Of a stretch of 39,010 bases of DNA, positions 17,678 to 27,791 are shown in pieces. Every line of letters begins with the position of its first letter. The stretch's first letter is position 1. The notes under the pieces are model-generated. The model was not told the origin of the DNA, made no database searches, and worked only from the letters and a program-made list of their open reading frames with translations. Source of the stretch: Devosia sp. (GTDB lineage: Bacteria; Pseudomonadota; Alphaproteobacteria; Rhizobiales; Devosiaceae); contig JAUXUM010000064.1 of assembly GCA_030680995.1 (NCBI GenBank), positions 1 to 39,010 on the forward strand. Direction: 5' to 3'. The translations under genes and the position numbers were made by a program.

Positions 17678-18210
17678 CCCGCATCGTCCTGCTCGTCACC
17701 CCGCTGGTCGCGCTCGTGGCGCTGATCGTCGTCTTCGCGCTCAGCATCGACCGCGATCCCTCGCTGATTCGCTCGGTGCTGATCGACAAGCCGGCACCGG
17801 ATTTCACCCTGCCGCCGGTCGAAGGTCTCGATGTGCCCGGCTTCGATACCGCAGCGCTCAAGGGCCGGGTGACGGTCGTCAACGTCTTTGCCAGCTGGTG
17901 CGTTCCCTGCCGCGACGAGCACCCGGTCCTCACCGCGCTGAAGGCGCGGACCGGGGTGACGCTCTATGGCATCAACCAGAAGGATGCGCCGGAGAACGCC
18001 CGGGCCTTCCTCGACGAACTCGGCAACCCCTATGACGCGGTCGGCGCCGATGCCACTGGCCGCGTCTCCATCGACTGGGGCGTCTATGGGGTGCCCGAGA
18101 CCTTCGTCGTCGACGCCGACGGCGTGATCACCTTCAAGCATGTGGGACCGCTATCGCCGCGAAGCCTTGAAGAAGAGCTGTTGCCCGCGATTGAACTGGC
18201 GAAGGGGTGA
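17674..18210 (+). CDS. ccmG: Cytochrome c biogenesis thiol:disulfide oxidoreductase CcmG (DsbE)
   Basis: A 178-aa membrane-anchored periplasmic thioredoxin that reduces apocytochrome c cysteines. It has an N-terminal anchor (LLVTPLVALVALIVVFAL), the active site NVFASWCVPCRDEHP and the CcmG hallmark GVYGVPETFVVD with the cis-proline. It starts at TTG 17674, overlapping the ccmD stop as TTGA. It ends 4 bp from the convergent yciB gene. Confidence 0.95.
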   Translation: MTRIVLLVTPLVALVALIVVFALSIDRDPSLIRSVLIDKPAPDFTLPPVEGLDVPGFDTAALKGRVTVVNVFASWCVPCRDEHPVLTALKARTGVTLYGINQKDAPENARAFLDELGNPYDAVGADATGRVSIDWGVYGVPETFVVDADGVITFKHVGPLSPRSLEEELLPAIELAKG

Positions 18211-18214
18211 AGCG

Positions 18215-18850
18215 TCATTCCCCCGGCGTTGGCACCACCGGGTCGGGCGCATACTTGGACAGCACCGGCAGCTGGAACATCGAGAACACCACCGTCAACG
18301 GCATGATGCCCCAGACCTTGAACGCCACCCACAGGTCGGTGGCCGCCTTTGCATCGGTGATGAACGCATCGGCACCGCGCCAGACCACCTCGTTGGCGAT
18401 GGCGAGGAAGAAGAAGAACAGCCCCCAGCGGATAGTCAGCACCAGCCAGCCCGCGGGCTTGAGCTTGTAGACGTCGCCGAAGACGTAGCGCAGCAGCGAC
18501 TGGCCGAACACCAGCCCGCCCAGCAGCACGGCGCCGAACAGGGAATTGACGATGGTGGGCTTCATCTTGATGAAGGTGTCGTCCTGCAGATAGAGCGTCA
18601 GCCCGCCGAACACCAGCACCACGACCCCGGTCACCAGCGGCATGACCGCGACGCGCTTCAGGATGAACCAGCTCAGCGTCAGCGACGCCACCATCGCGCC
18701 CATGAACCAGGCGGTGGCGGCGAAGATGTCGGCATTGGCGTTGACGAGGAAAAACACCACCAGCGGGCCGAGCTCGAGCGCGATCTTGATGAGCTGGGGG
18801 CGCAGTTCGGCCCAGTTGACCTGCTCGGCTTTGGTTTCTTCGGTGGCCAT
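18215..18850 (-). CDS. yciB: Septation protein A family (YciB/IspZ)
   Basis: A 211-aa inner-membrane protein with at least five hydrophobic helices. Recognisable blocks are [36 protein letters not shown] and NEVVWR, all typical of the YciB/IspZ family involved in cell envelope synthesis and septation. The ATG at 18850 shares one base with the ftsY stop (TGATG), so the two are coupled. Last gene of the dapF operon. Confidence 0.94.
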   Translation of the reverse strand: MATEETKAEQVNWAELRPQLIKIALELGPLVVFFLVNANADIFAATAWFMGAMVASLTLSWFILKRVAVMPLVTGVVVLVFGGLTLYLQDDTFIKMKPTIVNSLFGAVLLGGLVFGQSLLRYVFGDVYKLKPAGWLVLTIRWGLFFFFLAIANEVVWRGADAFITDAKAATDLWVAFKVWGIMPLTVVFSMFQLPVLSKYAPDPVVPTPGE

Positions 18851-20079
18851 CAGTGCTTTCCTGCAATCGCCGCGGCGAAATCGGCGGCCGCGAACGTCTC
18901 TATGTTATCTACGCCTTCGCCCACCCCGATGAAATGCACGGGCAGGCCAAATTTCTGCGCGATGGCGACAAGGATGCCGCCGCGCGCGGTGCCGTCGAGC
19001 TTGGTCATCACGATTCCGGTGACGCCGGCACGTTTACCGAAGATTTCGACCTGATTGAGAGCATTCTGTCCGGTCGTCGCATCCAGCGTCAACAAGGTTG
19101 CGTGCGGCGCGGTCTCGTCCACCTTCCTGATGACGCGGATCATTTTCTCCAGTTCGCTCATCAACTCCTCGCGGTTGTGCAGCCGACCGGCGGTATCGAT
19201 GATGAGGACTTCGGCATCCTCCTCCCTGGCCCGCGTCACCGCCTCGAAGGCCAGCCCCGAGGCGTCCGAACCGGCCGGCCTTGCGATCACCGGAGCCCCG
19301 GTGCGCTCGCCCCAGACCTGCAACTGCTCGATCGCGGCGGCGCGGAACGTGTCGCCGGCCGCGAGCATCACCCTCCGGCCCTGCGCCCGCAGCAGGCTCG
19401 ACAATTTGCCGATGGTGGTGGTCTTGCCCGAGCCGTTCACGCCCACCACGAGGATCACGAAGGGTTTCCTGCCCGGCTCGATGACGAGCGGCCTGGCCAC
19501 CGGCTCCAAGACCTTCCGCACCTCGCCGGCGAGCACCGCCCGCACCTCGTCGGTGGTGATGTCGCGATCGAAGCGGTCCCGGCGCAGCGTGGCGGTGACG
19601 CCGGCCGCCATCTCCAACCCGAAATCGGACTGGATCAGCAGATCCTCGAACTCTTCGAGCATCGCCTCGTCGAGCTTCTTCTTGGTGAAAACCGAGGTGA
19701 TGCCGCTGGTGAGCTGATCGGACGAGCGCTTCAGCCCGGAGGCGAGGCGCTGGAACCAGCCCAGCTTCCGTTCCGGCTCCGGCGCCGCGGCCACCGGTTC
19801 GGTACCCTCCTCTTCGGCCGCCTCGACTTTTTCGATGTAGTCGACGGTGGTCTCGGGCGGTCCGGCGAGCGCACGCTCCTCGGCGGAGGCGACTGGAGGT
19901 TGCGGTACTTCGACCGGAGGCGCCGGACCCTCGTCCGGAGGCCACGGAATCTCCAACGGCCGCTCCGGCGCCGGTTCGGCCGGCCTGGCTTCCCCCGGTG
20001 GAAATGGCGGCGGAGTCTCGGGCGGCGGCTTGGGGCCGCCGCCAAACAGCCTTTCGAGCAGACCCGGCTTCTTCTCCAT
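18850..20079 (-). CDS. ftsY: Signal recognition particle receptor FtsY
   Basis: A 409-aa SRP receptor GTPase that docks SRP-ribosome complexes at the membrane. The N-terminal ~100 residues are a Pro/Glu-rich A domain starting with an amphipathic [11 protein letters not shown]. The N domain is about 101-200. G-domain motifs are [14 protein letters not shown] (about 213-226), [18 protein letters not shown] and [11 protein letters not shown] set the start at ATG 20079, which overlaps the mtaB stop by one base; the ORF track's extension is a shadow of mtaB. Confidence 0.97.
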   Translation of the reverse strand: MEKKPGLLERLFGGGPKPPPETPPPFPPGEARPAEPAPERPLEIPWPPDEGPAPPVEVPQPPVASAEERALAGPPETTVDYIEKVEAAEEEGTEPVAAAPEPERKLGWFQRLASGLKRSSDQLTSGITSVFTKKKLDEAMLEEFEDLLIQSDFGLEMAAGVTATLRRDRFDRDITTDEVRAVLAGEVRKVLEPVARPLVIEPGRKPFVILVVGVNGSGKTTTIGKLSSLLRAQGRRVMLAAGDTFRAAAIEQLQVWGERTGAPVIARPAGSDASGLAFEAVTRAREEDAEVLIIDTAGRLHNREELMSELEKMIRVIRKVDETAPHATLLTLDATTGQNALNQVEIFGKRAGVTGIVMTKLDGTARGGILVAIAQKFGLPVHFIGVGEGVDNIETFAAADFAAAIAGKH

Positions 20080-21344
20080 CACGCTGCCGTCCTGACGGCC
20101 TCGCCGACGAGGCCGGCGCCACCGATCCCGACGACCCGCACCGGGACGATCTGCCCGGCGGCAAAGCCGGGCACATCGATTGGCACGAACTGCTCGGTGC
20201 GGCCCATGCCGTCGCGTTCGACCAGCACATTCTCCATCGCGCCCAGCCGGCTCTCGCAATGCTTGCGGAACTGCCGTTCGCCTTCAATGCGCAGCAGTGC
20301 CGCCCGGTCCCTGGCCAGCTTCCGGCCGACCTGCGGCATGCGCGCTGCCGGCGTTCCCTCGCGCGGCGAGAACGGAAAAACGTGGAGATAGGCGAGATCG
20401 GCCTCGCCGACGATCTTCAGCGAATTCTCGAACATCGCGTCGGTTTCGGTCGGGAAGCCGGCGATGATGTCGGCGCCGAACACCATGTCGGGCCTCCCGG
20501 CGCGCACTTGGTTGACGAACTCAAGCGTGTCGCCGCGCAAATGCCGCCGTTTCATCCGCTTCAAGATCATGTCGTCTCCTGACTGAAGGCTCAGATGCAA
20601 ATGCGGCATCAGCCGGCGGTCGGAAGCGATCGCCTCGTGCAGCGCCTCGTCCGCCTCGATCGAATCGATCGAGGAAATCCTTAAGCGCGGCAGGTCCGGC
20701 ACGTGCCGCAGGATCGCCTGTACCAGCCTGCCCAGGTTGGGTGCGCCCGGCAAATCCGGGCCATAACTCGTTATATCGACCCCGGTCAGCACCACCTCGC
20801 GGTAGCCGTTGCCGGCCAGTTTCCTGATCTGCTCGACCACCAGCCCCATCGGCACCGAGCGCGACGGCCCGCGGCCATAGGGAATGATGCAGAAGGTGCA
20901 GCGGTGATCACACCCGTTCTGCACCTGGACGAAGGCGCGCGCCCGCCCGTCCATCCCCTCGATGAGATGGCCCGCGGTCTCGCGCACGCTCATGATGTCG
21001 TTGACCTGCACCTTGTCGTTGAGCGGCGCCCCGAACGCCATCGGCGCGTAGCTCTCGGACTTGAGCTTGTCGTTGTTGCCGATGACCAGATCGACCTCCG
21101 CCATGTCGCCGAAGGAGCGCGCCTCGGTTTGCGCCGCGCAGCCGGTGACGATGATCTTCCGGTCCGGGTTGTCGCGCCTGGCCTTGCGGATCGACTGCCG
21201 GGCCTGGCGCACGGCTTCGGCCGTCACCGCGCAGGTGTTGACGATCAGGGCGTCGGCAAGCCCGGCCTTCTCGGCCTCGGCCCTCATCACCTCGGATTCA
21301 TAGGTATTGAGGCGGCACCCGAAAGTGAGGGTTTCGACGCTCAT
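20079..21344 (-). CDS. mtaB: tRNA t6A37 methylthiotransferase MtaB
   Basis: A 421-aa radical SAM methylthiotransferase that converts t6A37 to ms2t6A37 in ANN-decoding tRNAs. The N-terminal UPF0004 domain begins ETLTFGCRLNTYESEVM with cluster cysteines at GCRLN, VNTCAVT and VTGCAAQ. The radical SAM motif is GCDHRCTFCIIPYGRG, and a TRAM-like segment lies at the C-terminus. It is coupled to dapF upstream (ATGA overlap at 21341) and to ftsY downstream. Confidence 0.95.
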   Translation of the reverse strand: MSVETLTFGCRLNTYESEVMRAEAEKAGLADALIVNTCAVTAEAVRQARQSIRKARRDNPDRKIIVTGCAAQTEARSFGDMAEVDLVIGNNDKLKSESYAPMAFGAPLNDKVQVNDIMSVRETAGHLIEGMDGRARAFVQVQNGCDHRCTFCIIPYGRGPSRSVPMGLVVEQIRKLAGNGYREVVLTGVDITSYGPDLPGAPNLGRLVQAILRHVPDLPRLRISSIDSIEADEALHEAIASDRRLMPHLHLSLQSGDDMILKRMKRRHLRGDTLEFVNQVRAGRPDMVFGADIIAGFPTETDAMFENSLKIVGEADLAYLHVFPFSPREGTPAARMPQVGRKLARDRAALLRIEGERQFRKHCESRLGAMENVLVERDGMGRTEQFVPIDVPGFAAGQIVPVRVVGIGGAGLVGEAVRTAA

Positions 21345-22204
21345 GCCGCCTTGCCTTCGACGAGTTCGGCGGGCAGCACGCCCTCACCGTCCAGCGACCA
21401 GGTGCCGGTCATCAGGATATGGTCGTCGCTCTCGCGCCATTCGAGATCGAGCGGGCCGCCCGGCAGTTCGATCGTGACCTTGCGGCCGCTCAGCTTCTTC
21501 CGCGCCGCCGCCACCGCGACCGCGCAGGCCGCCGTGCCGCAGGCCCTGGTCAGCCCGGCGCCGCGCTCCCAGACGCGCACCTTGATGCGGTTGGGCGAAA
21601 TCACCCGCGCCAGCGAAATATTGGCGCGCTCGGGGAAGATCGGATGGTTTTCGAGCAGCGGCCCGAAGCGCCCGAGATCGTAGCGTTCGACATCGTCGAC
21701 CCAGAAGATGGCGTGCGGATTGCCGACATTGACCACCGAGGGCGTATGCAGGATCGGCGCATCGATGGGCCCGATCTGCAGCTCGATGCCGGTGGTGTCG
21801 GCGAATGCTTCAGCCAACGGGATCTGGTCCCAGGCGAACCGGGGCTTGCCCATGTCGACGGTGACCACGCCGCCCCTGACCTCGGCGGCGAGCAGCCCGG
21901 CATTGGTTTCGAGCGTGACGGCATTGCGGCCAGCCTCCTCGGCGACCAGCGCCGCAATGCAGCGGGAGGCATTGCCGCAGGCGTCGATCTCGCCGCCATC
22001 GGCGTTGTAGATGCGCATGAAGACGTCGGCGCCGTTCGCCTTGGGCCGCTCCAGAACGATGAACTGATCGGCTCCGATGCCGGTCGCCCGGTCGGAAATC
22101 CTGCGCACCGCATCGGCGGAGAAATGCCGCCCGCTTTCCCGCGCATCGACGACGACGAAGTCGTTGCCCAACCCGTTCATCTTCAGAAACGGCACGGTGC
22201 TCAC
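21341..22204 (-). CDS. dapF: Diaminopimelate epimerase DapF
   Basis: A 287-aa PLP-independent racemase converting LL- to meso-diaminopimelate for lysine and peptidoglycan. The two catalytic cysteines lie in DACGNASRC and LTRACGTAAC, and the N-terminal substrate loop KMNGLGNDFVVVD is conserved. GTG 22204 is the start, with GAGAGGA upstream. It is the first gene of the dapF-mtaB-ftsY-yciB operon. Confidence 0.97.
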   Translation of the reverse strand: MSTVPFLKMNGLGNDFVVVDARESGRHFSADAVRRISDRATGIGADQFIVLERPKANGADVFMRIYNADGGEIDACGNASRCIAALVAEEAGRNAVTLETNAGLLAAEVRGGVVTVDMGKPRFAWDQIPLAEAFADTTGIELQIGPIDAPILHTPSVVNVGNPHAIFWVDDVERYDLGRFGPLLENHPIFPERANISLARVISPNRIKVRVWERGAGLTRACGTAACAVAVAAARKKLSGRKVTIELPGGPLDLEWRESDDHILMTGTWSLDGEGVLPAELVEGKAA

Positions 22205-22435
22205 TTTTTCCTCTCGGAACCTGTTTGGGCCCTATATGGCGGATGTTCCGCCCAATTGCCAGTCTCGGCGGCTATCGCCGGCTCATAGCATCCCAATCCG
22301 GGCATTCTAATGTTCGCAAGGTTCACCAGCGCTTAACCAGGCTGCAAGCGCTGCGGACCTGTCCCGGCAAATTAGGGATTGAGCAGGATCGGGGGACTAT
22401 CCTCGGCGCCAACAGCACGAGGAGCGGCAGGCGTC

Positions 22436-23746
22436 ATGCACTCGACGGCCACGGCACGGCGGGAACCGATCCGGGATGGGACGGGCGAGCAAGGCAGCGG
22501 GCGCGCCGGCGACGCCGCGGCCGGGGAACCGATGCGGCATGACGCCCAGGGCCATGCCGCCGCCGGCCCGCTCCGCATCACCGTTTTCGACACCATCGAG
22601 GCGGCCGAAGCGCCCTGGCGCGCGCTCGAAAAGACAGCGATTTTCACCCCCTATCAGCGTTACGACTGGATCAAGGCGCTGTTCGACAGCCGCGGCCTCG
22701 ACGGGAAGCGTTGCGCCGTTGCCGTCATCGAGAACGAGACCGGCCTCGCTGCCTTGTTTCCCTTCGCCATCGGGCGCCGCTTCGGCGTCTCGACCGCCGA
22801 GATCATCGGCGCCGATATCGGCAATGCCGGCTGGCTGCCGGTGCAGCGCGGCGCCGCGTTGCGGTTCACGCCTGCCGTGCTGATGCAAATCTTTGCCGCG
22901 ATCGGTCGGGTTGTGGCCGGCCTCGACATGGTCTTCCTGCGCAACCAGCCAGGGACCTGGCTCGGCCTCGACAACCCCCTGCTCGCCTTCCAGCACCAGC
23001 CGGCGCCCGACCATCTTTACGTGGCGCCGATCGACCCAGCCACCCCCCGCGCGCACCTCAACGGCAAGCGCATCCGCAACCTGCAGCGCGGACGGCGGCG
23101 GCTCGAGGAGGCGATGGGCCCGGTGACGCTGCGCCGCGCCAACAGTGTCGATGAGATCGAGAGGGTGCACGCCGCCTTTCTCCAGCAGCGGGGCGCGCGC
23201 TTCGCCCAGATGGGGGTCAGGAACATCTTCGCCGAGGATTGGTTCGTCGCCTTCTTCAAGCGCGCCGCCGCCATCTCGCTCGGCAGCGACCTGCCGGCAC
23301 TGCGTTTTCACGCGCTCTATGCCGGCGACCAGATCGTCGCCACCTCCTGCGGCGCCTGCGCCGGGACGCACTATTCGCAATACATCAATTCGACCGCTTC
23401 GGGTCCGGCCGCCAGGTACAGCCTGATGGGCATTCTGATGTACGAACTCGTCGCCGAGTTCGCCGGCATGGGCATCACCTCGCTCGACATGGGCCTGGGC
23501 GATTTCGATTACAAATCTGACTGGACCGACAAGCAGCTTGTCCATGACAGCGTGATTCCAGTCACCGCCGCCGGCAGGATCGCCGCGCCGGTCGTGCGCG
23601 GCCTGCGCCGGCTCAAGCGCGCAATCAAGCAGAACGAGACGCTGTTCGGCCTGTTCAAACGGCTTCGCGCGATGATGCTCAAGAGCAAAGACCAGGACGA
23701 CGGCGCCACGACCGCGCCTGCGCCGGACTCCGAGGAGACGAGATAG
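22436..23746 (+). CDS. CelD/BcsL-family GNAT acyltransferase (copy 1)
   Basis: A 436-aa two-lobed GNAT-fold protein of the CelD/BcsL (acetyltransferase_6) family, often linked to exopolysaccharide or cellulose synthesis. It has an N-terminal low-complexity stretch (~45 residues), the lobe starting LRITVFDTIEAAEAPWRALE, and the C-terminal GNAT lobe with FHALYAGDQIVATSC, SLMGILMYELV and LDMGLGDFDYKSDW. The latter is the family signature for the second half. ATG 22436 is used; the longer ORF lacks an RBS. The acyl acceptor is unknown. A relative follows 3 bp downstream. Confidence 0.87.
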   Translation: MHSTATARREPIRDGTGEQGSGRAGDAAAGEPMRHDAQGHAAAGPLRITVFDTIEAAEAPWRALEKTAIFTPYQRYDWIKALFDSRGLDGKRCAVAVIENETGLAALFPFAIGRRFGVSTAEIIGADIGNAGWLPVQRGAALRFTPAVLMQIFAAIGRVVAGLDMVFLRNQPGTWLGLDNPLLAFQHQPAPDHLYVAPIDPATPRAHLNGKRIRNLQRGRRRLEEAMGPVTLRRANSVDEIERVHAAFLQQRGARFAQMGVRNIFAEDWFVAFFKRAAAISLGSDLPALRFHALYAGDQIVATSCGACAGTHYSQYINSTASGPAARYSLMGILMYELVAEFAGMGITSLDMGLGDFDYKSDWTDKQLVHDSVIPVTAAGRIAAPVVRGLRRLKRAIKQNETLFGLFKRLRAMMLKSKDQDDGATTAPAPDSEETR

Positions 23747-23748
23747 AA

Positions 23749-24930
23749 ATGGCACTGCAAACCTTCTCCGAATCCCATCATTCCCCCGTCGCAGCGGTTG
23801 ATGCCGGCGGCCCGCTGGCGGGCAAGACACTCGGGCATCGCAGCCTCGATGCCGAGGGCCTGCGCGAACTGGACGCCGCGGCATGGGATGCGCTGGCGAC
23901 GAACGCCCTGGTCGAGAACCCGTTCTACGCCCGTCAATATGTGCTGGCCGGGCTGGCCACCATCGACAGGGACGCCGGGCTCCGCGCGCTCGCTATTTCC
24001 GATGCCGCCGGGACTTTGCTCGGCCTCTTCCCCTTCCGCAATCGCGGCATGGTCCCTTCGCCCCTCCCCACCGCCTTTGGCGCCGCCAACAAGTACCAGT
24101 TCTGCGGTACGCCGCTGGTACACAAGGACCATGCCGAGGCGGTGGTTGGCGCCTGGCTCGACCTTTTGGCGCAGGGACAGCCGCGCGGGCTCTGGGCGCT
24201 TCCCGACCTCGACATGAATACCCCGCTCGCCGAGCTGATCCTCGACGGGGTGCTGGCGCGGCAGATGCCGGCGCAGCAGGCAAACGCCTATCGGCGCGCC
24301 TTCCTCACCCGCCTGCCGGGCGGTTTCGAGGCCCATCTGGAAACCGTGCTGTCCAAGAACCGGCTCAAGGACGTGCGCCGCACCATGCGCAGACTGCAGG
24401 AGGCGGGGACTATCGCGCTCGAGCATGTGAGTGGGCCGTCCTCATTGCGCGCGCGGCTCGAGGATTTCCTAGCGCTCGAACATGCCGGCTGGAAGGGTGA
24501 GAACGGCACGTCCTTCCTCTCCAGCGCCACAGATGCCGATTTCGCGCGGCAAGCCTATGTCGTGCCCTTCGCCGCGATCGACAGCCTCCTGCTCGACGGG
24601 CGGCCGATTGCCATGAAGCTCTCGATCCACACCGGCGACACCGCCTTCACCCCCAAGATCGCCTATGACGAGACGCACAAGAAGCTTGGCCCCGGCATGG
24701 CGCTAGAATATCTGCTGATCGAGGAATTCTACCGCTCCGGCCAGCCCGGCGCCGTCGACGCCGCCGCCACGGCGGAAGGACATTCGGCGCTCAACTTCTT
24801 CAATGGCGAAAAATCCATGGCGACGCTGATCGTCGGCAGAAGCGGCTGGCAGGTGCGGCTGCTCGCCTGGCTGTACGAGAGCCGCGAGAGCGTGAAGCGC
24901 CGGGTCAAGGCGCTGCTGAAGATCGGTTAG
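23749..24930 (+). CDS. CelD/BcsL-family GNAT acyltransferase (copy 2)
   Basis: A 393-aa protein of the same two-lobed GNAT family. The first lobe includes NPFYARQYVLAGLA and ALAISDAAGTLLGLFPF. The second lobe has RRTMRRLQEAGTIALEHVS, HAGWKGENGTSFLSS, and KIAYDETHKKLGPGMALEYL. It begins 3 bp after copy 1, so both are one operon, yet the sequences are clearly divergent. This suggests two enzymes acting on the same pathway rather than a fresh duplication. A surface polysaccharide or lipid modification role is inferred from the family only. Confidence 0.87.
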   Translation: MALQTFSESHHSPVAAVDAGGPLAGKTLGHRSLDAEGLRELDAAAWDALATNALVENPFYARQYVLAGLATIDRDAGLRALAISDAAGTLLGLFPFRNRGMVPSPLPTAFGAANKYQFCGTPLVHKDHAEAVVGAWLDLLAQGQPRGLWALPDLDMNTPLAELILDGVLARQMPAQQANAYRRAFLTRLPGGFEAHLETVLSKNRLKDVRRTMRRLQEAGTIALEHVSGPSSLRARLEDFLALEHAGWKGENGTSFLSSATDADFARQAYVVPFAAIDSLLLDGRPIAMKLSIHTGDTAFTPKIAYDETHKKLGPGMALEYLLIEEFYRSGQPGAVDAAATAEGHSALNFFNGEKSMATLIVGRSGWQVRLLAWLYESRESVKRRVKALLKIG

Positions 24931-25206
24931 CCCCTTTTCCTTGACTCCCCGGCCCATCCCGCCTAAGGGGACGCCACATTCTGTCAGGCTGAAACCCTGA
25001 GCCACCGACCGGGACCCGCAAAGGTCTAAAGAGATCCCGGAGGTCAGCATCCGCCAGCGCAAGCGCCCGCGGGTGTGTTTGGCGTTTGGCGTGATGGAGC
25101 GTTTTGAGGAAAAGTCGCTTGCGCTTTTCCGGCTCGAAAACGCGACAAATGAAGATCCGCTTCCCATATCCCGGCTGTGCCGTGATCCGGGAACAAGGGA
25201 ACAAAG
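24931..25206 (+). other. Structured-looking leader region of ffh
   Basis: A gene-free 276-bp stretch with three potential RNA stems in a row: TCAGG-CTGAAAC-CCTGA near 24984-25000; GACCGGGA (25007-25014) with TCCCGG-AG-GTC (25035-25045); and a long hairpin CGTTTT-GAG-GAAAAG ... CTTTTC-CGG-CTC-GAAAACG (25100-25142). An SD-like AAGGGA lies before the ffh ATG. It could be a cis-regulatory leader or hold a small RNA. I looked for and did not find the conserved GGAAG-AGCAGCC segment of SRP RNA. Confidence 0.45.
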
Positions 25207-26802
25207 ATGTTTGAAAGCCTAAGCGACCGGCTTGGAAAAATCTTCGAGGGCCTGCGCGGCCGCGGCGCCCTTTCCGAGAGCGACGTCAACGAAGCGCTGC
25301 GCGAAGTCCGCCGGGCGCTGATCGAGGCCGACGTGTCGCTCGAAGTGGTGCGCGCCTTCGTCGAACAGGTGCGCGAGCGCGCCGTCGGCGCCGAGGTCAC
25401 CCGCTCGGTGACGCCCGGCCAGCAGGTGGTCAAGATCGTCCACGACGAGCTGGTCCGCGTCCTGGGCGAGACCGCCGTCCCCATCGATTTCAACGCCACC
25501 CCGCCGGTCACCATCCTGATGGTCGGCCTGCAGGGCTCGGGCAAGACCACCACCACCGCCAAGCTCGCCAAGCGGCTCAAGGAGCGGCAGAACAAGAAGA
25601 TCCTGCTCGCCTCGCTCGACACCCGCCGCCCGGCGGCCAAGGAGCAGCTGCGCGTGCTCGGCGAGCAGGTTGGCGTTGCCACCCTCTCGATCATCGCCGA
25701 CGAGACGCCGGTCGAGATCGCCCGCCGCGCCCTGCGCGAGGGCAAGCTCGGCGGCTACGACGTGCTCATCCTCGATACCGCCGGCCGCATCCATATCGAC
25801 GAAGAGCTGATGGCCGAGACGGCCGAGATCAAGGCGATCTCGAACCCGCACGAAATCCTGCTCGTCGCCGATGCGCTGACCGGCCAGGACGCCATCAACC
25901 TCGCCCGCTCCTTCGACCAGCGCGTCGACCTGACCGGCATCATCCTGACCCGCGTCGACGGCGACGGGCGCGGCGGCGCGGCGCTGTCGATGCGAGCCGC
26001 GACCGGCAAGCCGATCAAACTGATCGCGACCGGCGAAAAGATGGACGCGCTCGAGGATTTCCATCCGTCCCGCATCGCCGACCGCATCCTGGGCATGGGC
26101 GACATCGTCTCGCTGGTGGAAAAGGCGGCGCAGCACGTCACCGCCGAAGACGCCCAGAAGATGGCCAAGAAGCTCAGGAAGGGCAGCTTCGACCTCGAGG
26201 ATCTGCGCGGCCAGCTGCTGCAGATGAAGAAGATGGGCGGCATGGGCTCGCTGATGAACATGATGCCGGGCATGGGCCAGGTGAAGAAGGCCATGGCCGG
26301 CGCCAATATCGACGAGAAGGTGTTCGACCGGCAGGTCGCCATCATCAACTCGATGACCAGGAAGGAGCGGGTCAATCCGGACCTGCTCAACGCCTCCCGC
26401 CGCAAGCGCATCGCCGCCGGCTCGGGCACCGAGGTTTCCGACGTCAACAAGCTGATGAAGCAGCACCGTCAGATGGCGGACATGATGAAAAAGGTTTCCA
26501 AGGGCGGCATGGGGAGCCTTGCCGGGATGTTCGGCGGCAAGATGGGCGGCATGATGCCGGGCCTGGGCTCGATGCCCGACATGTCGAACATGGACCCCAA
26601 GCAGCTCGAGCGGATGGCGCGGGAAATGGGCATCGACCCGGCCTCGCTGCCGCAGACTCCCCCCAAGGACCTCTCCGAAAAGCTGCCGACCGATGTCGGC
26701 CAGCTTCTGAAATCCGGCCCGGGCCTCCCCGGGCTTGGCGGCGCGCCCCGCTTCCCTGGCCTCCCCGGCCTCGGCGGCGGCTTCGTGCCCAAGAAGAAAT
26801 AG
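25207..26802 (+). CDS. ffh: Signal recognition particle protein Ffh
   Basis: A 531-aa SRP54 homologue that binds 4.5S RNA and signal peptides and targets nascent chains to FtsY. The N domain is residues 1-95. G-domain motifs are [17 protein letters not shown] (about 102-118), [21 protein letters not shown] and [10 protein letters not shown]. The methionine-rich M domain (from about 320) has [18 protein letters not shown] and [12 protein letters not shown], the RNA-binding helix pair. A Gly/Pro/Met-rich tail makes it slightly longer than the E. coli protein. It starts the ffh-rpsP-rimM-trmD cluster. Confidence 0.97.
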   Translation: MFESLSDRLGKIFEGLRGRGALSESDVNEALREVRRALIEADVSLEVVRAFVEQVRERAVGAEVTRSVTPGQQVVKIVHDELVRVLGETAVPIDFNATPPVTILMVGLQGSGKTTTTAKLAKRLKERQNKKILLASLDTRRPAAKEQLRVLGEQVGVATLSIIADETPVEIARRALREGKLGGYDVLILDTAGRIHIDEELMAETAEIKAISNPHEILLVADALTGQDAINLARSFDQRVDLTGIILTRVDGDGRGGAALSMRAATGKPIKLIATGEKMDALEDFHPSRIADRILGMGDIVSLVEKAAQHVTAEDAQKMAKKLRKGSFDLEDLRGQLLQMKKMGGMGSLMNMMPGMGQVKKAMAGANIDEKVFDRQVAIINSMTRKERVNPDLLNASRRKRIAAGSGTEVSDVNKLMKQHRQMADMMKKVSKGGMGSLAGMFGGKMGGMMPGLGSMPDMSNMDPKQLERMAREMGIDPASLPQTPPKDLSEKLPTDVGQLLKSGPGLPGLGGAPRFPGLPGLGGGFVPKKK

Positions 26803-26836
26803 CCCCCAACCCGAAGACACCCAGGAGACTACCAGA

Positions 26837-27241
26837 ATGGCACTCAAACTTCGTCTCGCCCGCGCCGGCACCAAGAAACGCCCCTACTATCACGTGGTGG
26901 TGGCCGATGCCCGCTCGCCCCGCGACGGCCGCTTCATCGAGCGTATCGGCACCTACGATCCCAGGCTCGCCGACACCGAAAAGCGCGTGAACTTCATCAT
27001 TGAGCGGGCCCAGCATTGGCTGAGCGTCGGCGCCCAGCCGACCGATCGCGTGCTGCGCTTCCTCGATGCCGCCGGGCTCCTCAAGCGCGCGCCGCGCAAC
27101 AACCCGGAAAAGGCCAAGCCGGGCGCCAAGGCGATCGAACGTGCCGCGGCCAGGGTCAAGGCCGAGGCGGACGCCGCCGCGGCAGCCGCTGCCCCCGCTC
27201 CGGCCGAAGCGCCGGCCGAAGCAGCAGCCGCGACCGAGTAG
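26837..27241 (+). CDS. rpsP: 30S ribosomal protein S16
   Basis: A 134-aa S16 protein. The core [21 protein letters not shown] ... [11 protein letters not shown] and [15 protein letters not shown] is canonical. It is followed by an Ala/Glu/Pro-rich tail of about 35 residues that is usual in Rhizobiales. The ATG at 26837 follows AGGAGA. The ORF track's earlier start at 26735 overlaps ffh and is rejected. Confidence 0.97.
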   Translation: MALKLRLARAGTKKRPYYHVVVADARSPRDGRFIERIGTYDPRLADTEKRVNFIIERAQHWLSVGAQPTDRVLRFLDAAGLLKRAPRNNPEKAKPGAKAIERAAARVKAEADAAAAAAAPAPAEAPAEAAAATE

Positions 27242-27245
27242 GCCC

Positions 27246-27791
27246 GTGGCCAAGGATGGCGCAGCATCGCAGAGACTGCTCATGGGCCGGATCGGTTCGG
27301 CCCATGGCCTCAAGGGCGAGGTGCGCATCCAGTCCTTCACCGAAGACCCGCTGGCGCTGGCGGATTACGGTCCGCTGGCGACCAACAAGCCCGGCCTTTC
27401 CGTCACCATCCTCTCGGCCCGCACCAGCACCAATGTGCTGATCGCCATGATCGAGGGAGTGAACGACCGCACCGCGGCCGAAAAGCTCAACGGCGTCGAA
27501 CTCTATCTCGACCGGGCGTCGCTGCCTGAAACCGAAGATGAAGACGATTTCTACCATGCCGACCTGATCGGGCTCGAGGCCCGGCTGGACAGCGGCGCCG
27601 TGCTCGGCGAGGTGATCGCCGTGCCCAATTTCGGGGCCGGCGATCTCATCGAGATCCGCGATCCGCGCAGCGGCGACACCTACCTTTATCCCTTCACCCG
27701 CAAGGTGGTGCCCGAAATCCATCTCAAAGCCGGTTATCTCGTCATCGAGGTGCCGATCGAGGCCGAGCCCGGTGACGAGGAACCCGATTGA
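27246..27791 (+). CDS. rimM: 16S rRNA processing protein RimM
   Basis: A 181-aa 30S assembly factor that binds S19. The N-terminal RimM domain is [21 protein letters not shown], and the C-terminal PRC-barrel begins [13 protein letters not shown]. It ends with an acidic tail. GTG 27246 sits 4 bp after the rpsP stop and gives the usual N-terminus; ATG 27282 would cut into the domain. It overlaps trmD by four bases. Confidence 0.95.
   Translation: MAKDGAASQRLLMGRIGSAHGLKGEVRIQSFTEDPLALADYGPLATNKPGLSVTILSARTSTNVLIAMIEGVNDRTAAEKLNGVELYLDRASLPETEDEDDFYHADLIGLEARLDSGAVLGEVIAVPNFGAGDLIEIRDPRSGDTYLYPFTRKVVPEIHLKAGYLVIEVPIEAEPGDEEPD

Noticed and set aside
24931-25206. SRP (4.5S) RNA gene next to ffh
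   Set aside because: The conserved tetraloop/asymmetric loop segment of SRP RNA could not be found on either strand here.
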